64,000 nucleotides of DNA from positions 1,156,310-1,220,309 of the forward strand of contig NZ_BNBL01000001.1 in NCBI RefSeq assembly GCF_014655595.1, in the 5' to 3' direction. Below, one piece after another: positions 9,031-17,441 of this stretch (position 1 is the stretch's first letter; each line of letters starts with the position of its first letter). The stretch comes from Streptomyces griseocarneus. Lineage in GTDB: Bacteria; Actinomycetota; Actinomycetes; Streptomycetales; Streptomycetaceae. The notes under the pieces were generated by a model. The model saw nothing but the letters and a program-made list of their open reading frames with translations, was not told the DNA's origin and ran no database searches. Made by a program: the position numbers and the translations under genes.

Positions 9031-11595
9031 ATGCCCCAGGCCGGTGCACCGTCCGACGCGCCGGGCAGCCGCCCCGGCACACTGAAGGTCTTCCTCGGCG
9101 CGGCCCCGGGCGTCGGCAAGACCTACCGGATGCTGGACGAAGGCTGGCGCCGGTCCCTGCGCGGGACCGACGTCGTCGTGGCCTACGCCGAGTGCCACCA
9201 CCGCCCGCACACCGAGGAGATGCTCGCGGGCCTGGAGGTCCTGCCGCGGCTGCGCCGCACCCACCGGGGCGTGGAGCACACCGAACTCGACCTCGCGGCC
9301 GTCCTGGCGCGCCGCCCGGCCGTGGCGCTCGTCGACGAGCTGGCCCACACCAACGCCCCGGGCGCCGGCAACCCCAAGCGCTGGCAGGACGTCGAGGAAC
9401 TGCTCGGCGCCGGAGTGGACGTCGTCACCACCGTCAACATCCAGCACCTGGAGTCCCTCAACGACGTCGTCGAGAAGATCACCGGCCTGCCGCACCGGGA
9501 GACCGTCCCCGACGAGGTCGTACGCCGCGCCCACCAGATCGAACTCGTCGACATGGCACCCGAGGCGCTGCGCCGCCGCATGGCGCACGGCAACATCTAC
9601 GCCCCCGACAAGATCGACGCCGCGCTCTCGCACTACTTCCGCGTCGGCAACCTCACCGCCCTGCGCGAGCTGGCCCTGCTGTGGGTCGCCGGGCGCGTCG
9701 ACGAGACCCTGCAGCACTACCGCGCCGAGCACGGCATAGGCGGCGTGTGGGAGACCCGGGAACGCGTGGTCGCCGGCATCACCGGCGGCCCCGAGGGCGC
9801 CACCCTCATCCGCCGGGCCGCCCGCATCGCCGCCCGCTCCTCCGGCGGCGACCTGCTCGCCGTCCACGTCACCCGCAGCGACGGCCTCGCCGGGGCCTCG
9901 CCCGCCGCCCTGGCCCGGCAGCGGCAGCTCGTGGAGAGCCTGGGCGGCAGCTACCACACCGTCGTCGGCGACCACGTGCCCATGGCCCTGCTGGAGTTCG
10001 CCCGCGCCGAGAACGCCACCCAGCTCGTCGTCGGCGTCAGCCGCCGCGGCCGGCTGCTGCGCCTCCTCGGCACGCGCGGGGTGGGGGAGGCGGTGGTCGA
10101 GGCGTCGGGGGACATCGACGTCCACCTGGTCACCCACGAGCGGGCGGGCCGGGGCCGCGGCCGCCCCGCCCCGGGCCGGGACCTCCCGCTCGCCCGCCGG
10201 CTCGGCGGGCCCGTCGCCGGGCTCGCGCTGCCCGCCCTGCTGACCGTGCTGCTGCGGCGCCCTGCGGTCGCCGACGCCCTCGGCCTCAACCTCACCAGCG
10301 AGGCCCTGATCTTCCTGGCCGCCGTCGTCGGCGTGGCCTGCGTCGGCGGCGTGCTGTCCGCCCTGCTGGCCTCCCTCGCGGCCTCGCTCCTGCTCAACTA
10401 CTACTTCATCCCGCCCGCCGGCCGCTTCACCATCGCCGAGGCCAACAACGCCCTGGCCCTCGTGGTGTTCGCGCTCGTCGCCGTCACCGTCGCCGCCGTC
10501 GTGGACCGCTCGCTGCGGACCGGCCGCCGCGCCGCCCGCGCCACCGCCGAGGCCCAGACCCTGTCCTCGCTGGCGGGCGACATCCTGCGGGGCGAGCTGG
10601 ACGTGCCCGTGCTGCTGGAACGCACCCGCGAGACCTTCGGCATGGAGTCCGCCGAACTGCGCCCGCGCGACGGGAACGGGGAAGCGGTACGGGCCGGGCG
10701 GGCGCCGGACGGCGAGGACGGCACCGGGATCCGGGTGCCGGTGGGGGAGGACCGCCTGCTCGTCCTGCGCGGCCGCGACCTGCCCGCCACCGAACGGCGG
10801 GTGCTCACCGCCTTCGCCGCCCACCTGACGGCCGCCGTGGAACGCGCCCGCCTCGCCGAGGCGGCGGCCGAGATCGAACCGGTCAGGGCCGCGGACCGCA
10901 TGCGCACCGCCCTGCTCGCCGCCGTCAGCCACGACCTGCGCACCCCGCTGGCCAGCGGCTGGGCGGCCGTCAGCTCCCTGCGCAGCCGGGACGTGCGCTT
11001 CTCCGACGAGGACAGGGAGGAACTGCTGGCCACCGCCGAGGAGTCCCTGGTCAGGCTCAACCGGCTGGTGGACAACCTCCTCGACATGAGCCGCATCCAG
11101 GCGGGCGCCCTGACCCTCCACCTGCAGCCCACCGCGCTCGCCGACGTGCTCCCGCCCGCCCTCGACAGCCTGCCGGAGCCGCCGGCCGACCCCGTCGTCA
11201 CCCAGGACCTCATCCCCGTACCGGACGTGCTCGCCGACCCTCCGCTGCTCGAGCGCGTCCTCGCCAACCTGGTCGCCAACGCCGTCCGGCACGCGCCGCC
11301 CGGCCGTCCGGTCACCGTCACCGCCAGCGTCCTCGCCGGGCGCGTCGAGCTGCGCGTCGTCGACCGGGGGCCCGGGATCCGCGCCGCCGACCGCGAGCGG
11401 GCCTTCGCGCCCTTCCAGCGGCTCGGCGACACCGACAACACCACCGGCCTGGGCCTGGGCCTCGCCCTCTCCCGGGGCCTGACCGAGGCCATGGGCGGCA
11501 CGCTCACCCCCGAGGACACCCCCGGGGGCGGCCTGACCATGGTCGTCTCGCTGCCCGCCGCCCCCGCCCCGGAGCCCGGTGGCGCGCCGATGTGA
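9031..11595 (+). CDS. kdpD: KdpD-type potassium/turgor sensor histidine kinase
   Basis: This 854-residue sensor kinase is of normal KdpD architecture. The N-terminal KdpD domain has Walker A GAAPGVGKT (23-31) and a DELAHTNAPG motif. A universal-stress-like domain follows, then four membrane helices (about 375-490), a GAF-like region, the dimerisation helix with His634 (AVSHDLRTPL) and an ATPase domain with N, G1 and G2 boxes (NLVANAVRHA, DRGPGI, GLGLGLALS). ATG at 9031 is preferred over an upstream in-frame start because GAAGGAG precedes it by 7 bases. Neither kdpE nor kdpFABC adjoins it; a lone kdpF lies 43 kb away. Confidence 0.93.
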   Translation: MPQAGAPSDAPGSRPGTLKVFLGAAPGVGKTYRMLDEGWRRSLRGTDVVVAYAECHHRPHTEEMLAGLEVLPRLRRTHRGVEHTELDLAAVLARRPAVALVDELAHTNAPGAGNPKRWQDVEELLGAGVDVVTTVNIQHLESLNDVVEKITGLPHRETVPDEVVRRAHQIELVDMAPEALRRRMAHGNIYAPDKIDAALSHYFRVGNLTALRELALLWVAGRVDETLQHYRAEHGIGGVWETRERVVAGITGGPEGATLIRRAARIAARSSGGDLLAVHVTRSDGLAGASPAALARQRQLVESLGGSYHTVVGDHVPMALLEFARAENATQLVVGVSRRGRLLRLLGTRGVGEAVVEASGDIDVHLVTHERAGRGRGRPAPGRDLPLARRLGGPVAGLALPALLTVLLRRPAVADALGLNLTSEALIFLAAVVGVACVGGVLSALLASLAASLLLNYYFIPPAGRFTIAEANNALALVVFALVAVTVAAVVDRSLRTGRRAARATAEAQTLSSLAGDILRGELDVPVLLERTRETFGMESAELRPRDGNGEAVRAGRAPDGEDGTGIRVPVGEDRLLVLRGRDLPATERRVLTAFAAHLTAAVERARLAEAAAEIEPVRAADRMRTALLAAVSHDLRTPLASGWAAVSSLRSRDVRFSDEDREELLATAEESLVRLNRLVDNLLDMSRIQAGALTLHLQPTALADVLPPALDSLPEPPADPVVTQDLIPVPDVLADPPLLERVLANLVANAVRHAPPGRPVTVTASVLAGRVELRVVDRGPGIRAADRERAFAPFQRLGDTDNTTGLGLGLALSRGLTEAMGGTLTPEDTPGGGLTMVVSLPAAPAPEPGGAPM

Positions 11596-11617
11596 GCGGG
11601 TGCCGCCGGACGATGCC

Positions 11618-12304
11618 CTAGGCCCGTGCGAGGAAGGCGCGGACCTGGCGGGAGACCGTGTCGTCCGTCAGCAGCTGGTTGTGCGTGGGGCAGCCCTCGG
11701 CCCGGGTGTTGACCGCACCGGCGAGCTCGGTGCTCGAGACCGGGACGACCACGCCGTCGCACGGCGACCACCACGTGCCGTAGCGGGTGGCGCCGGGAGT
11801 CTCGTCACCGGCGTTGAGCTGCCTGAGGACGTACGAACCGGGGGTCATGTCCCGGCAGGCCCGGTTCCACAGCGCGCACGCCCAGGCCGCGGTCGTCCCG
11901 TGGTTGGGCCCCGCCAGCGACACCCAGTGCCCGACCCTGTCCGCGCCGCCGCCGAACTTCACGTACCAGCGCGAGGGCAGGCTGCCCAGGCTGTGCGCCA
12001 CGATGTCCACGCGCGAGGCCCCGGTGCGGGCCAGCACCGAGTCGACGTAGGAGGACAGCCGGCCGGCGAGCACCTCGTTCGTCGACTGCGTGGTGTCGTA
12101 CGACCAGGCCGCGAGCCGGTCCTCGGGATACCCGGCGCGGGCGAAGTCGGCGCGCATCTCGCCCCAGACGCCCGGGCCCGCGTTGGCCCCGTGCACGAAC
12201 ACCACCGGATCGGGAGGGGCACCGGCCCCCAGGGCGGGCGGAGCGGCGCCCAGGGCGACGGCGGACAGGACGAGCGAGAGGGCGGCGATGAGCAGACGGC
12301 GCAT
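11618..12304 (-). CDS. Secreted lipase-like alpha/beta hydrolase
   Basis: This 228-residue protein starts with a signal peptide (MRRLLIAALSLVLSAVALGA ... ALGA) and continues with an alpha/beta hydrolase core. VFVHGANAGPGVWG forms the oxyanion loop, VDIVAHSLGS carries the nucleophile serine, and late acidic and histidine residues (SPCDGVVV, CPTHNQLL) can complete a triad. It resembles Streptomyces extracellular triacylglycerol lipases of the LipA/class 2 type. ATG at 12304 is chosen because AAAGGTGG precedes it; a longer in-frame start adds an unlikely arginine-rich leader. Four cysteines in the mature part could form two disulphides. Confidence 0.85.
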   Translation of the reverse strand: MRRLLIAALSLVLSAVALGAAPPALGAGAPPDPVVFVHGANAGPGVWGEMRADFARAGYPEDRLAAWSYDTTQSTNEVLAGRLSSYVDSVLARTGASRVDIVAHSLGSLPSRWYVKFGGGADRVGHWVSLAGPNHGTTAAWACALWNRACRDMTPGSYVLRQLNAGDETPGATRYGTWWSPCDGVVVPVSSTELAGAVNTRAEGCPTHNQLLTDDTVSRQVRAFLARA

Positions 12305-12567
12305 GCGGCGGGGCCACCTTTCTGTTGCGCGACGCGGTTCCGCACTTCGGTTCCGCACGTGTGGTCCGCACGGATCGCGTCCTGCACGGCGATCCGTTCC
12401 CGTGCGCCGGAACTATGCCAGCCCCAACGGCCGCACGGACAGGGGGAGTCGCATGCATGGAAGGAACCCATCCGGGTAACTCGTCCGCTCTGCAAGGTGA
12501 ACGACTCCGCAAGGTGACCAACGGATCCGGTGCCGCGAGCGGCGCCCCGCGATTGGGGGGCACGACC

Positions 12568-13086
12568 ATGTTCATATCCCGCACGACCCGGCGCACGACC
12601 TGGCGCACCACTTGGCGCACGGGGGTGGCGCTCGCCGTCCTCGCCGCGCTGACCACGTCCGCCGGCGCGTTCGCGGCGCCTCCGGGCGCCCCCGCCGGAG
12701 CCACGGCGCCGCCCCCGCAGGACCACGAGGGCAGCCCGTCCTCGGCCGTCGACCGGGTGGCAGCCTTCTACGGCGCGTACGTGGACGCCCGCACGGGCAC
12801 GCCCGACACGGTCCTGGCCGACGCCCTGCGCGCGCACTTCCTGACCCGGGAGTTCCGCGGGCGCCTGGCGGCCTGGGAACGGAAGAACGGGGCGGACGGG
12901 GTGCTCCGCGCGCAGAACACCCCGCGCGCCTGGCGCGTGAGCTACGACAACAGCGGCGCGGGCCACACCTGGACGCGCGTCCGGCTCACCTGGGGCGACG
13001 AGGCCAAGCCGACGTACACCTACGTGAGCGTGCAGTCCGACCTGACCACGAGGCTGATCTCCGACATCAAGGAGGCGGAGGAGTGA
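12568..13086 (+). CDS. Secreted hypothetical protein with threonine/arginine-rich leader
   Basis: This is a 172-residue protein. Its start is chosen at ATG 12568, just before a repetitive basic n-region (TTRRTTWRTTWRTG encoded by near-repeats of CGCACGACC) and a hydrophobic signal core ending at AGAFAAP. The mature part of about 130 residues begins with AVDRVAAFYGAYVDA and shows an NTF2-like or DUF3828-like flavour (a domain of about 120 residues ending in a beta-rich YTYVSVQ segment). I cannot name the family. It stands alone between two oppositely oriented genes. Confidence 0.65.
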   Translation: MFISRTTRRTTWRTTWRTGVALAVLAALTTSAGAFAAPPGAPAGATAPPPQDHEGSPSSAVDRVAAFYGAYVDARTGTPDTVLADALRAHFLTREFRGRLAAWERKNGADGVLRAQNTPRAWRVSYDNSGAGHTWTRVRLTWGDEAKPTYTYVSVQSDLTTRLISDIKEAEE

Positions 13087-13114
13087 GGCGCTCGCAGTAG
13101 CTCTTGCGGGCGGA

Positions 13115-14581
13115 TCAGTCCGTGCGCTCCTCGTCCCGGTCCCCGCTCCAGTGGGTGTGGAAGGACCCCTCGCGGTCCACCCGCCGGTAGGTGTGGGCAC
13201 CGAAGAAGTCGCGCTGACCCTGCGTCAGCGCGGCGGGCAGCCGGGGGGCGCGCAGCGCGTCGTAGTAGGCGAGGGCGGCGGAGAAGCCCGGCGTCGGCAC
13301 GCCGTGCCGGACCGCCGTGGCGACCACCGCGCGCCAGGCGTCCTGGGCCCGGCCGACCTCGTCGGCGAACTCCTTGTCCGCCAGCAGCGTCGGCAGGCCG
13401 GGGTCGGCGGCGAACGCGGCCCGGATGCGGTCCAGGAACGCCGCCCGGATGATGCAGCCCCCGCGCCAGATGGCGGCCATGGCGCCGAGGTCGATGTCCC
13501 AGCCGTACTCGGCGCTCGCCTTGGCGATCATGTTCCAGCCCTGGGCGTACGACACCACCTTCGACGCGTACAGCGCCTCCTCGACCTGCGCCGCGAACTC
13601 CTCGGCGCCGACGGGCGAGAGCGGCTCGCCCGCAGGCCCGGGCAGCGCCCGCGCCGCCTCGCGCAGGTCCTTGTGCCCGGATACGGACCGCGCGAACACC
13701 GCCTCGGCGATGCCGGACACCGGAACCCCGAGGTCCAGCGCGGTCTGCACCGTCCACCGCCCGGTGCCCTTCTGCTCGGCCTCGTCGGCCACCACGTCCA
13801 CGAACGGCCGGCCGGTCGCGCCGTCGGTGTGGGCGAGCACCTCGGCGGTGATCTCGATGAGGTACGAGTCCAGCCGCCCGGTGTTCCAGGTGCGGAAGGT
13901 CTCGGCGATGCGGGCCGGCTCGTAGCCGCCGACCGTGCGCAGCAGGTCGTACGCCTCGGCGATCAGCTGCATGTCGGCGTACTCGATGCCGTTGTGCACC
14001 ATCTTGACGAAGTGCCCGGCGCCGTCGGGCCCGACGTGGGTGCAGCAGGGGGTGCCGTCCTCCGCCTTGGCGGCGATGTCCTCGAGCAGCGGCCCGAGGG
14101 CCGCGTAGGACTCGGCCGACCCGCCCGGCATGATGCTGGGCCCGTTGAGGGCACCCTCCTCGCCGCCGGAGATGCCGGCGCCGACGAAGTGGATGCCCTT
14201 CTCGCGGAGGGCGGCCTCGCGGCGGCGGGTGTCGGCGAAGTGGGCGTTGCCGCCGTCGATGATCATGTCGCCTTCCTCGAGGAGCGGCGCGAACTCCTCG
14301 ATGACGGCGTCGGTGGCCTCTCCGGCCTTGACCATGACGATCAGGCGCCTGGGTCTCTGCAGCGCGGCGACGAAGTCCTCGGCGCTCTCCGCGGGCACGA
14401 AGTTCCCCTCGTGCCCGTGCTCGTCGACGAGGGCCTTCGTCCTGGCGTGGGTCCGGTTGTGGACGGCGACGGTGTGCCCGTGGCGGGCGAAGTTGCGGGC
14501 GAGGTTGCTGCCCATGACGGCGAGCCCGGTGACGCCGATCTGCGCGGTTGCCCGGGTGGAGGAGGTGCTGGTGCTGGCCAT
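13115..14581 (-). CDS. gnd: 6-phosphogluconate dehydrogenase (decarboxylating)
   Basis: This 488-residue cytoplasmic enzyme of the oxidative pentose phosphate pathway converts 6-phosphogluconate to ribulose 5-phosphate with NADP+. The nucleotide-binding start is GVTGLAVMGSNLARNFARHGH; the diagnostic motif IMPGGSAESYAALGPLLEDI, the catalytic lysine region HFVKMVHNGIEYADMQLIAE and the C-terminal RDFFGAHTYRRVDREG are all intact. Length fits the long (GndA) form. ATG at 14581 (MASTSTSS) is preferred, with AGGAG about 11 bases upstream; in-frame alternatives upstream add 20 residues. Confidence 0.96.
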   Translation of the reverse strand: MASTSTSSTRATAQIGVTGLAVMGSNLARNFARHGHTVAVHNRTHARTKALVDEHGHEGNFVPAESAEDFVAALQRPRRLIVMVKAGEATDAVIEEFAPLLEEGDMIIDGGNAHFADTRRREAALREKGIHFVGAGISGGEEGALNGPSIMPGGSAESYAALGPLLEDIAAKAEDGTPCCTHVGPDGAGHFVKMVHNGIEYADMQLIAEAYDLLRTVGGYEPARIAETFRTWNTGRLDSYLIEITAEVLAHTDGATGRPFVDVVADEAEQKGTGRWTVQTALDLGVPVSGIAEAVFARSVSGHKDLREAARALPGPAGEPLSPVGAEEFAAQVEEALYASKVVSYAQGWNMIAKASAEYGWDIDLGAMAAIWRGGCIIRAAFLDRIRAAFAADPGLPTLLADKEFADEVGRAQDAWRAVVATAVRHGVPTPGFSAALAYYDALRAPRLPAALTQGQRDFFGAHTYRRVDREGSFHTHWSGDRDEERTD

Positions 14582-14746
14582 GCGGTGTTCCACTCCTGTC
14601 ACGTGCATCGAAGGCTGGTCCGACGCGTCAACGCCGGACACTTCGAAGATCTTCCCCGCGGGGCGCCCGACTCCTTCCCGCCTGTGCGCAACTACCGTGC
14701 GCGCACCAGCAGATGGCCCCGGCGGAACCGCTCCTCCTCGTGGGGT

Positions 14747-14851
14747 TCACGCAGCATCCGGCCGACTTCCGCGGACGAGTTCGGCGTAGCGGACGGCGAC
14801 GGCGTCGTAGGCATCCACTGTCGTACGGAGGTGCGAGGGAAGTTCGGTCAC
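14747..14851 (-). pseudogene. N-terminal fragment of a SAM-dependent methyltransferase
   Basis: From GTG at 14851 the frame reads VTELPSHLRTTVDAYDAVAV and RYAELVRGSRPDAA before a stop. This matches the opening of many Streptomyces class I methyltransferases (YDAVAxxYAEL), but the catalytic Rossmann part is missing. Only about 34 residues remain, so it is a truncated relic. A longer open frame upstream consists only of the low-complexity repeat at 14899-14949. Confidence 0.5.
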
Positions 14852-14898
14852 GGGAGACGAGACCAGGGCTCGCGCGACCGGGCCCGGCGACGGCCGGT

Positions 14899-14949
14899 GT
14901 CGAATCCGATGTCGATACCGATGTCGGTGCCGATACCGATGCCGACGCC
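14899..14949. repeat. Imperfect hexanucleotide tandem repeat
   Basis: A run of GATACC/GATGTC/GGTGCC-type hexamers spans about 50 bases. In one minus-strand frame it encodes an Arg-His/Arg-Tyr repeat (RHRYRHRHRYRHR). It lies immediately upstream of the methyltransferase fragment and may mark the site of rearrangement. Confidence 0.6.
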
Positions 14950-14986
14950 GTGCGTGCCGGACCCTTCCCGGCATTCGTCCGGCCGG

Positions 14987-15400
14987 TCAGTCCTCGTGGC
15001 GGACGACGCAGAGGCCCCAGATGACGAAGGCGCACAGGGCGATCACCACGATCGACCACAGCGGGTAGTACGGGATGAAGAGGAAGTTGGCGAGGATGAG
15101 CAGCGCCGCTATGACGATGCCCAGCACTCTGGCCCAGGTGGAGACCTTGAACAGGCCGAGGCCCACCATGATCGCCGCGATGCCGAGGAAGAGATGGATC
15201 CAGCCCCAGCCCGTCAGGCTGAATTTATAGACGTAGTCGGTCGTGCTGACGTACACCGTGTCGTGGACTATCGCCGAGATGCCCCGGAACAGATCCAGGA
15301 ATCCCGCGATGAGCAGCATCACGGCCGCGAAGACCGTCAGCCCGGCGGCTGCCGCCAGGGACCGTTCGCTGTGGTGACGGTGGTCGAACGAGGACGACAT
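14987..15400 (-). CDS. Four-helix membrane protein (DUF7144-like)
   Basis: This 137-residue protein has four hydrophobic segments at about 15-37, 62-80, 84-106 and 110-130, with a short hydrophilic histidine-rich N-terminus. The pattern FAAVMLLIAGFLDLFRGISAI ... WGWIHLFLGIAA is typical of a widespread actinobacterial membrane family of unknown function, often found in stress-related gene sets. It is last in a three-gene minus-strand operon, 39 bases after the SHOCT protein. Confidence 0.8.
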   Translation of the reverse strand: MSSSFDHRHHSERSLAAAAGLTVFAAVMLLIAGFLDLFRGISAIVHDTVYVSTTDYVYKFSLTGWGWIHLFLGIAAIMVGLGLFKVSTWARVLGIVIAALLILANFLFIPYYPLWSIVVIALCAFVIWGLCVVRHED

Positions 15401-15439
15401 GATGTCTCTCCTTTGCCTGGTGGGTCCTTGCCCGGTCGG

Positions 15440-15856
15440 TCAGTGGAGGATCTTCTCCTTCGCCCGGCGGAACTCCTCGTCGGAGATGTCTCCCCTGGCG
15501 CGGATTTCCGAGAGTTTCAGCAGCTCGTCCGCCTCGCTCCCGCGGCTCGTGCCGCCGGCTGTGTCGCGGACGTACTGGTCGAACGCCTGCTGCTGGGCCT
15601 GGAGATGGCGTCGTTCCCGGTTGCCCATGCCGCGGCCCCGGGCGAGGACGTAGACGAATACGCCCAGGAAGGGCAGCAGGATGGTGAGAACGAGCCAGCC
15701 CGCCTTGGCCCAGCCGCTCAGCGCGTTGTCACGGAAGATGTCGGCGATCACGCGGAACAGCAGGATGAACCACGAAACCCACAGCACGATCCACAGGACG
15801 GTCCAGAACGCCCCCAGAAGCGGATAGTCGTAGGCGAGATAGACGTGTTCACTCAT
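15440..15856 (-). CDS. PLDc_N/SHOCT-domain membrane protein
   Basis: This is a 138-residue protein. Two membrane helices at about 15-40 and 48-70 form a PLDc_N-like domain (WAKAGWLVLTILLPFLGVFVYVLAR). A basic, glutamine-rich linker leads to a C-terminal SHOCT motif (DELLKLSEIRARGDISDEEF), a short oligomerisation module. Its start overlaps the stop of the upstream membrane protein by 8 bases, so the two are coupled. Function is unknown; such proteins are common in Streptomyces stress regulons. Confidence 0.85.
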   Translation of the reverse strand: MSEHVYLAYDYPLLGAFWTVLWIVLWVSWFILLFRVIADIFRDNALSGWAKAGWLVLTILLPFLGVFVYVLARGRGMGNRERRHLQAQQQAFDQYVRDTAGGTSRGSEADELLKLSEIRARGDISDEEFRRAKEKILH

Positions 15857-17186
15857 GATCCGGACCCCTTGTCGGTGTGGTGCCGTTCGCCGCGGAGGCG
15901 GCGCCGAGAATCGCGAGGACGGCCAGGACGAGGACGGCGACGCCGAGGATCAGGGCCACGCTCGCCGCGGTGGGGTAGTTCCAGAGGAACAGGGCCAGTG
16001 CCGCGGCCGCGATGACGATGCCGGTGGTCCAGCGGCGGTGCGTCTGCAGCCAGTGGCCCGTGGCGCCGGTGCGCAGGCCGGAGTGGGCCATGGCCCGGCC
16101 GGTGGCGCCGGTGGCCCGGCCGGTCACCGAGCGGACGAGCCGGGCGCCGCGGCCGGGACCGTAGAGGTAACCGGCCAGCGCCGTGACGACCGCCGCGACG
16201 AGGACCGTGCGGGTGGCGGCGCGCAGGAAGCGCACGAAGGTGTCGTAGACCGTGGCGGCCGCGTCCGGGGGCAGGGTCGCGGGCGGCACCGAGTCCAGGT
16301 AGACGCGCCGTGCGACGGCGAGCGCCACGAGGAGCAGCACCATCATCACGCCGATGCCGATGGCCGCGGTCATCAGCGTCACCCTGTGCGCGGGCGCCGA
16401 CCACACGGCGAGCGCGGCCAGGACGACGACCGTGACGGGCAGCCATGTGCCGACGACCTCGAGCAGGCGCATGCCGGCCTGGGCGTCGTCGAGCTTTTCG
16501 GTGCGGAACAGAGTGATCGTCTTGTCGACGTCAGGGATGTTCGAGGCCTTCTCGTAGCCCTCCGCGACCAGCTGCTGCTTGACCTTGTCCACGACCGTGC
16601 CCAGGTCGAGGACGACGGCGTCGCCCTTGGCCTGCACGGCGCTGGTCCCCTCGCCGGTGAGCGTCTTGACGACGGCCGCGTGGGCGCGCCGGTTCGCGTC
16701 GTTCCACAGCTGCGCGAACTGGTCGCTGGTGACGACCTTGTCGACCACCTTGTGGACGGCCGTGGTCAGGGCGTTCTTCAGGGGGCCGGCGAGCAGGTGC
16801 GACTTGTCCACGATCGCCGGCGGCGCGTCGGCCTTGGCGAGCGCGTTGGAGAGGGCGTCCGTGATGGCCTTGATGTCGACGTTGTCGACCACGCGGGTGG
16901 TCAGCCGGTCCGTGACGGCGTTCTGCACGGACGGGTCCTTGGCCAGCGGAGCGACGGTCTGTACGTAGCGGTCGGTGTCCGAGACCTGACTGTCGGCCCA
17001 GGCCGCCACGACCGCGAGCGGCGAGAGGACGAAGGCGAGCACCAGCAGGACGGACGTCGCCGCGTAGCGCAGCCGCCGGTGGTGCAGGGCCTCGCGCTCG
17101 CGCAGGCGCCGGTAGTCGTCGCGTTCGCCGGGGGTCAGGGCGCCGTCGTCGTGCGGGGGCCCGGGAGCGCGGGGCATGGCGTTCAT
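15849..17186 (-). CDS. Large integral membrane protein of unknown function
   Basis: This is a 445-residue protein. After a charged cytoplasmic N-terminus there is one helix at about 47-70. A roughly 160-residue extracytoplasmic domain follows, rich in Val/Asp/Lys (DRYVQTVAPLAKDPSVQNAV), then four further helices at about 240-260, 270-290, 335-355 and 390-435. This is a common actinobacterial family with no defined role. ATG at 17186 has GGAGGGAG upstream. It is first in the operon with the SHOCT and DUF7144-like genes, and the divergent MFS operon shares its promoter region. Confidence 0.75.
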   Translation of the reverse strand: MNAMPRAPGPPHDDGALTPGERDDYRRLREREALHHRRLRYAATSVLLVLAFVLSPLAVVAAWADSQVSDTDRYVQTVAPLAKDPSVQNAVTDRLTTRVVDNVDIKAITDALSNALAKADAPPAIVDKSHLLAGPLKNALTTAVHKVVDKVVTSDQFAQLWNDANRRAHAAVVKTLTGEGTSAVQAKGDAVVLDLGTVVDKVKQQLVAEGYEKASNIPDVDKTITLFRTEKLDDAQAGMRLLEVVGTWLPVTVVVLAALAVWSAPAHRVTLMTAAIGIGVMMVLLLVALAVARRVYLDSVPPATLPPDAAATVYDTFVRFLRAATRTVLVAAVVTALAGYLYGPGRGARLVRSVTGRATGATGRAMAHSGLRTGATGHWLQTHRRWTTGIVIAAAALALFLWNYPTAASVALILGVAVLVLAVLAILGAASAANGTTPTRGPDHE

Positions 17187-17267
17187 GGCCTGCTCCCTCC
17201 TGGCCGGTCGTGTGCTGACGGAGACGGTGTCCTTCGCAGCGTGACCGGGACCGGGTACGCGCCGCAT

Positions 17268-17282
17268 CACCCGTAGCGGGTG
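17268..17282. promoter_or_regulatory. 15-base inverted repeat, candidate operator (copy 1)
   Basis: CACCCGTAGCGGGTG has perfect 6-base arms around a 3-base centre. It lies in the divergent promoter region, 81 bases before the minus-strand gene start at 17186 and 159 bases before the plus-strand start at 17442. The same arms recur at 20947-20961 in the next divergent region at nearly the same distances, which argues for a shared regulator. Confidence 0.5.
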
Positions 17283-17441
17283 AGCCGGAGGCGGGCGCTC
17301 CTGCAGCCCCCTGTCGGCCCGGCACGGCGGGCGACACGCCCCCGCCCAAAACGCCGGCCGGTCGCCGCGCGGCCCTAGGGTGCGATCAAGCGGCCGCTCG
17401 CCCGTCACCGGGGCGCACCGGACAGCGGAGAGGGTGCAGGC

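Noticed and set aside
6151..11292. Very long (1713-codon) open frame on the minus strand
   Set aside because: High-GC antisense shadow of the LuxC fusion and kdpD; Gly/Ala/Val-rich with no domains.
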